Positions 58,559-64,000 of a DNA stretch of 64,000 bases are shown piece by piece. The position numbers were made by a program, and so were the translations under genes. The notes beneath the pieces were generated by a model, which was not told where the DNA came from, made no database searches, and was given only the letters and a program-made list of their open reading frames with translations. The number at the start of each line of letters is the position of its first letter. The stretch's first letter is position 1. The DNA lies in NCBI RefSeq assembly GCF_028640845.1, contig NC_080544.1, positions 57,302,711 to 57,366,710 of the forward strand, written 5' to 3'. This DNA comes from Ahaetulla prasina (Eukaryota; Chordata; Lepidosauria; Squamata; Colubridae).

Positions 58559-59561
58559 AATATCAACAAAGAGAGGTCATAAGAATAATTTCCCTTTGAG
58601 ATAATGGCATACCTAAAATTATTTTTATCAATGTTCCTCTGGCTATGCCCTTTCTAACCATGACACAATCATTCCATTATAATGTTTAGTTTCCCTCTTG
58701 TCTCCATGATGTTGCCTTCATCTTATGCCCAACATGAGTGAGACAGCCTTAAATAGTCAGTACATGTACTGGTAATATAATAGTATTTTGCCCATTTATT
58801 CCAGCATCATCCAATAATACCTTCAATGTGAGTAAAATGTTACGTTCTTTGTCAATTATTTTCATGCAAGGAAGTCACGTGAAGAGAAAGCAAAAGGAAA
58901 AGCAAAAGTCATGGTGGTTTTTGTTTTTCCTCAAGAATGGGTGAAAAAACCACTACTGGATTAAGACCATTTGGCACATTTAGTTATATATGCATACATA
59001 CTGTACATATATGCTGTACACACATGGTGGCTGAAACTATGGTGAGGTATGGTTCAGAAACAACTGAGTACCACAGATAACCTTCTTAATATACTGAATT
59101 ATGTGATCTGTTCTCAAATTACATACTAAAGTGAAATTTTATGAAATTTTTTAAAGTAGTTGTGTTTTTTTAAAATTTGTTAGGTGGCATAACAAAAAAA
59201 GAATAAGTTTAAGAATCTTGTGCAATACAGTTTCTTCTACAGTTTTCTACTCTGTTAAGATTTTTGTTATAAAATGGTATTTTATAATAAAACAAAGGAG
59301 GTTTAGAAAACTTCCTTTGAGAGAATGTGTTTCTGATGACTGACCAAAATGATTGCCAAATGAAAACACAAGATGTGTCCAGGTTCTGAATCTAATTAAG
59401 ATCAGCATGTCAATATAATAGCCGTCAGAGTCAGGTACCAGCATCTAATTACTGTGAAGAGATTAATGAACTTTGGAAAGACCAAAGCCTTTCTTCTCAT
59501 TAATTAGGAGTCGATTAGATGCTTGTTCACATTATCAGTTAGGAGAACCACCAATAAAACT
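58559..59561. other. Unassigned
   Basis: Nothing recognised. Confidence 0.4.
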
Positions 59562-60045
59562 ATTTATTTATTTATTTTATTTTTTATTTTATTAAATTTT
59601 TATACCGCCCTTCTCCCGAAGGACTCAGGGTGGTGTACAGCCAAGGTAAAACACGAAACATATACAATTAAAACATTTAAAACCTAGCAAATTACAAAAA
59701 GGCTGATAATTAAAATTTAGTTTTAAAATTTTAGAAATATTAATAAAACCTCGAATTAAAATTTAACACTATTATGCCAGTCCCGCTTGAATAAATAGGT
59801 GTGTTTTTAGCTCACGACGGAAGTCCGAAGATCAGGCACTTGACGTAAGCCAGGGGGAAGTTCATTCCAGAGCGTCGGTGCCCCCACAGAGAAGGCCCTA
59901 CTCCTGGGGGCCACCAGCCGACACTGTTTGGCGGACGGCACCCTGAGGAGACCCTCTCTGTGAGAGCGTACGGGTCGGTGGGAGGCATAAGGTAACAGCA
60001 GGCGGTCTCGTAAGTACCCGGGTCCTAAGCCATTTGGGAGTAGGG
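59562..60045 (-). mobile_element. L2 LINE 3' end, antisense
   Basis: On the minus strand it encodes 'GPGYLRDRLLLPYASHRPVR' and 'FSVGAPTLWNELPPGLRQVP', matching the 48500-48700 part of the sense L2. The UTR follows with 'ccctgagtccttcgggagaa' and an (AAAT)n-rich tail. Confidence 0.9.
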
Positions 60046-60156
60046 AGATTTTAACATGTAAAGCTACAACATTATGACCCAAAGAAGCAAAACAACTGTT
60101 TTATGCTTACAATCAGCACTATAATTAGCAAATAGGCTTTTATAAATAAATGAATA

Positions 60157-60534
60157 CAGGTAGTCCTTGACTTACAACAGTTCATTTAGTGACCATTCAA
60201 ATTACAATCGCCCTGAAAAAATTGACTTATGACAGTTTTTCACACTTACGACTTTTATAGCAACCCCATGATCATGTGATCAAAATTGAGGTTCATATTT
60301 ATGACCACTGCTGTGTCCCAAGATCATGTGATCACCTTTTGCAACCTTTTGATAAGCAAAATCAATGGCGAAGTCAGATTCACTTAACAACTATAGTAAC
60401 TTATCAACTGCAGTGATTCACTTAACAACTGTGGTAAAAAAAATGTTGTAAAGTGGGCCAAAACTTACTTAACAAAAGTCTCTAACAATAGAAATTTTGG
60501 GTTCAATTGTGGTCATAAATTGAGGACTACCTTA
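60157..60534. mobile_element. TA-flanked MITE, intact copy
   Basis: The ends 'caggtagtccttgacttac' and 'ataaattgaggactacct' are inverted repeats next to TA. It shares the interior blocks 'gatcatgtgatcacc' and 'cacttaacaactg' with 12036-12812 in the opposite orientation. Confidence 0.8.
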
Positions 60535-60862
60535 CATGAAGGTAAATTTAGGGCAAATGACAAAAACAAATTGTCAGAGTCTCTAAGCCATTACTGGTTG
60601 ACACAAAAATATAGATGCTGGAATTCTGTCAGGTTGAATAAATCAGGAACTATCAGAGGTCAGAGTTCAAAAGAACTACAAACTTATTTATTACATGCTA
60701 CCTATACACAAGAATCTGAATTACCAACAGTCAAGGAAAGTTGGCACCAAGAATAAAAAGTCAATGAACTTCAATGGGGTGGAACATAGATCTCTAATAG
60801 GAGGGTGGGTTTAGAGACTCCATACTGATGATGCATTTGACCTCACGCTCAACCTGGTCATC
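60535..60862. other. Unassigned left flank of a tandem duplication
   Basis: Nothing recognised. Confidence 0.4.
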
Positions 60863-62378
60863 TTCTACAATTCAAACCTATAACCAGCTCACCTCTTCCT
60901 ATACTGGAGATTTGTATTACGAATATGAGATTCTACATTTTCATTGAGTAAGAAATACCTTTTATATGTGGTTGTGCAAATAATCAAATGCATACGTTGT
61001 ACACTCCTGTCTAATTTAGGCAACAGATGAATGGATACATCAGGGCCACTGTATCTGTGATGAACCTGCAGATACAATTGGCAAAAGTGGACAATTGTTA
61101 AATAGCTGTGTCAACATGTTAAGATTAGAGACAATTCCAAGAAGGTGATTAGTTAAAATTACATGAGCATAAAAGTAGGTAGCTATTTAAGACTAAAACA
61201 GGCTGAAGACAAAGGCTAAAATAGGCTGACGACATTGCTAGTAGCTGTTGAACATGACCTTGGAATTTTAATCTAAAGAATCTGGCTAGTGAGGCTAAAA
61301 TATATTACTCCGTTTTTTGAACCGTTAAAGTTAATATTACACCCAACTGTTGTATTGTTTGATTTCCTCTGACACTAACCCTTTTAACATTTTCACCAAG
61401 TAATTGCTAAGTGGGTAAAATCAAGTACTCAAGATTGAGACCTGGAAGGGCATTGAGCAATCTAAAATATCACTATAAAGTTCATTCAGGCTGTGCTAGA
61501 AGATAGAAAGAAGAAAACTTTACCTGGCAGATGATAATCAGCTGGATTCAGGCCAATTCTTAATCTATTTCAGTGGCAAACTTTAATTCTTTTTAAAATC
61601 TAAATCGTTCTTGTTCTACAATTCAAACCTATAACCAGCTCACCTCTTCCTATACTGGAGATTTGTATTACGAATATGAGATTCTACATTTTCATTGAGT
61701 AAGAACTACCTTTTATATGTGGTTGTGCAAATAATCAAATGCATACGTTGTACACTCCTGTCTAATTTAGGCAACAGATGAATGGATACATCAGGGCCAC
61801 TGTATCTGTGATGAACCTGTAGATACAATTGGCAAAAGTGGACAATTGTTAAATAGCTGTGTCAACATGTTAAGATTAGAGACAATTCCAAGAAGGTGAT
61901 TAGTTAAAATTACATGAGCATAAAAGTAGGTAGCTATTTAAGACTAAAACAGGCTGAAGACAAAGGCTAAAATAGGCTGACGACATTGCTAGTAGCTGTT
62001 GAACATGACCTTGGAATTTTAATCTAAAGAATCTGGCTAGTGAGGCTAAAATATATTACTCCGTTTTTTGAACCGTTAAAGTTAATATTACACCCAACTG
62101 TTGTATTGTTTGATTTCCTCTGACACTAACCCTTTTAACATTTTCACCAAGTAATTGCTAAGTGGGGTAAAATCAAGTACTCAAGATTGAGACCTGGAAG
62201 GGCATTGAGCAATCTAAAATATCACTATAAAGTTCATTCAGGCTGTGCTAGAAGATAGAAAGAAGAAAACTTTACCTGGCAGATGATAATCAGCTGGATT
62301 CAGGCCAATTCTTAATCTATTTCAGTGGCAAACTTTAATTCTTTTTTAAAATCTAAATCGTTCTTGTTCTACAATTCA
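60863..62378. repeat. Tandem duplication, 751 + 753 bp
   Basis: Unit 1 is 60863-61613 and unit 2 is 61614-62366. By eye they differ at two substitutions and two single-base length changes. The 12-mer ttctacaattca starts each unit and recurs after the second (60863, 61614, 62367). The sequence itself is unassigned. Confidence 0.95.
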
Positions 62379-63796
62379 GCAACACGGGGGGATACATATA
62401 TGCCAGGTATACCCATGCATTAATCTCATGTCATAACTTGCTAAGTTTATTTAGAGTTGTTCTGAGGTTGAAAGCTAAAGAATACCTATAGGTAAAAATG
62501 TTCACTTGGTACATTTGTATCAGGTTGTACCTCACTATCAGGCTACTTTGACAAGAATGCAGAACAATTAGTCAAGCCAGGAAGTGAAATTGCTTGAGTA
62601 TTCTGATAAACCAGGCCTGAAATTTCTTCTTATTGTCTTTTAAGGGAATTTTTAAAAAGGAGAAACTGGAAAGCAATATGGCCTTTGAAACATGTCCCTC
62701 AAATTTGTGTATGAATCCCTCTCATTGTACCCTTAAATAAAATGATAAAGTGAGAAGGGGGGGAGTTTATATTTCTAATTAAGCTATTATTTGCATTATA
62801 GAATTCAGGATAAACTTTAGATATATAAACCAATAAAAGATAAAGTCTCTTTCCAGATGAGGTTAGCTTCCAATGATTCCATCGATTCATACTCACTTCT
62901 TGACAGCAATATAGAGATTATTTGAATTGCCTTCTTCCAGGAAATGGTTCCCTGAATGTGTGCCTGTGAACATGTACACACACAAACACAAACACAAACA
63001 CACACATGGAATTCTTCAAAGAAATCCCTTTTAAGTGAACCTGACTGTGCTCCTAAGATCATACAAGATCAGCTGAGAGCTGCTCCTTACTAATAAAGCA
63101 CTAGCATTTTTATTTTGAAAAGCAGGTGCCCATAACTCTGCAACTCTAAAAATCTGTAATTTTAATTGTTGAAAACTTTACTACAAGGATCTCTCCCTTG
63201 GATATTTTAATAAATGCACCTCTGTTTGGTCAATTATTTCTAATGAATATTTTTATTATTTTTAGAATGTTAAAAAGCATTGCAAAAATAGTTTCTCCAT
63301 TAAACAGTCCAATAATAAGCCCTTTAAATTCTCTATTCATCCCTCTAGGGTACTTTAGTTAAGATATTGGCAAGATAAAATATCTTTTATGCAGGTTATC
63401 ATGAAAGGCTAGGCTAAATATACAGAATAGTTTATTTTAGTCCAAGCAGCTTCCTTGGCGCAAAAGATTGCATCAGGAACCAGGGCTGCTGTTAATGGAC
63501 TTGTATTTTTTTTTAGATAATGAGCACAATTTGAATTCAGTTTGCATTCACAGAGTAAATGATGCCAAGGCACAGCTGCTGGACCTATTCCATTGCTTAT
63601 GTGATGGCATTTTGTACAAATCTTCCGGTTTGAAATTTAAAATAGTACCTTATCTGTTGAAGTACTTTAAAGATAACCATCATTTAGCTGAAATCAATAC
63701 TTATGATATCGTGGTAAATATATTTGTTTGAAAACATTTGTGCTACTGAAATAGCAAAACCAATTTATTTAGGAAAGGAGGGAGGGAGAGCAGGCA
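62379..63796. other. Unassigned; (CA)/(CAAACA)-rich run at 62975-63005
   Basis: No element ends. An 87-codon frame at 63468-63731 (+) has no motif I recognise. Confidence 0.4.
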
Positions 63797-63996
63797 CCGG
63801 GCTAGAAAGCAGGACACCATGAGTTCAAGTCCCAACTTAGCCATGAAAGCTGGTTTGGTGACTTTGGACCAGTCACACTCTCTCAGCCCAGTTCACCATC
63901 CACCACGCAGCCCAAAAATCCATTATTGTTGTGGAAAAAAAGGCTGAGAAACATGTGTTCATGTCCTGGGTTGGTTGTAAAAATAATAAAAGTGGG
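63797..63996 (+). mobile_element. tRNA-derived SINE
   Basis: 'gggctagaaagcaggacacc', a B-box-like 'gagttcaagtccc' and 'ccagtcacactctctcagcc' match the SINE family at 18339-18582. The head is partly lost. The element reaches almost to the window end. Confidence 0.7.
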
Positions 63997-64000
63997 ACAC

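Noticed and set aside
63468..63731. Possible exon (87 codons, + strand)
   Set aside because: Mixed composition looked exon-like, but I see no known domain and no convincing splice-site context.
1..64000. CRISPR arrays, bacterial operons, prophage or plasmid features
   Set aside because: All repeats are microsatellites or eukaryotic transposons; coding density and content are those of vertebrate non-coding DNA.

Overview
The window looks like about 64 kb of gene-poor nuclear DNA from a squamate reptile, most likely an advanced snake. I find no host protein-coding exon, tRNA or rRNA gene that I can support; no open frame exceeds about 220 codons and the longest belong to retroelements. The organism call is an inference from the repeat mix: CR1 LINEs with AT-rich pentamer tails, a CR1-like LINE ending in (ATTCT)n/(AGAAT)n (the AATAG microsatellite expansion associated with snakes), L2 ending in a 'CCGCCCTGAGTCC' UTR and (AAAT)n, BovB/RTE, squamate-type L1, a Sauria-type tRNA SINE, and many non-autonomous hAT and Tc1/mariner elements. 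It is probably intergenic or deep intronic.

Layout. 0-9.5 kb: a CR1 tail, a decayed LINE with a restriction-like-endonuclease C-terminus, a hAT, a CR1-like LINE carrying an inverted copy of its own 3' end, a Tc1-like end, a 270-bp direct repeat, and an L1 tail split by a Sauria SINE. 9.5-16.8 kb: mostly unassigned, with a TA-flanked MITE split by a hAT, a mariner-type MITE, a SINE and a hammerhead-like motif. 16.8-21 kb: one LINE cut by four later insertions. 23.7-26.6 kb: an L1 3' half holding three hAT elements nested inside one another, each with its own 8-bp target duplication. 27-31.4 kb: a 5'-truncated antisense CR1 flanked exactly by two 1,028-bp direct repeats differing at one base. 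31-37.3 kb: a mariner-type MITE, old L2, and four small hATs. 39.7-48.9 kb: BovB, a solo LTR, two antisense LINE tails, a Ty3/gypsy gag-protease remnant beside an antisense Tc1 transposase, and a long L2. 51-54 kb: a hAT with perfect target duplications and a LINE tail holding a 62-bp tail-like insertion. 58-64 kb: CR1 and L2 tails, a MITE, a 751-bp tandem duplication and a SINE.

There is no operon or pathway here; the information is the order of insertions. Intact target duplications let much of that order be read directly. The best candidates for something unusual are the 1-kb duplication flanking CR1, the four-deep L1/hAT nest, a hAT family carrying a CR1 segment, and LINE insertion by-products (palindromes, inverted self-copy, tail-only insertion). 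All family names were assigned by reading and recall, without a database.
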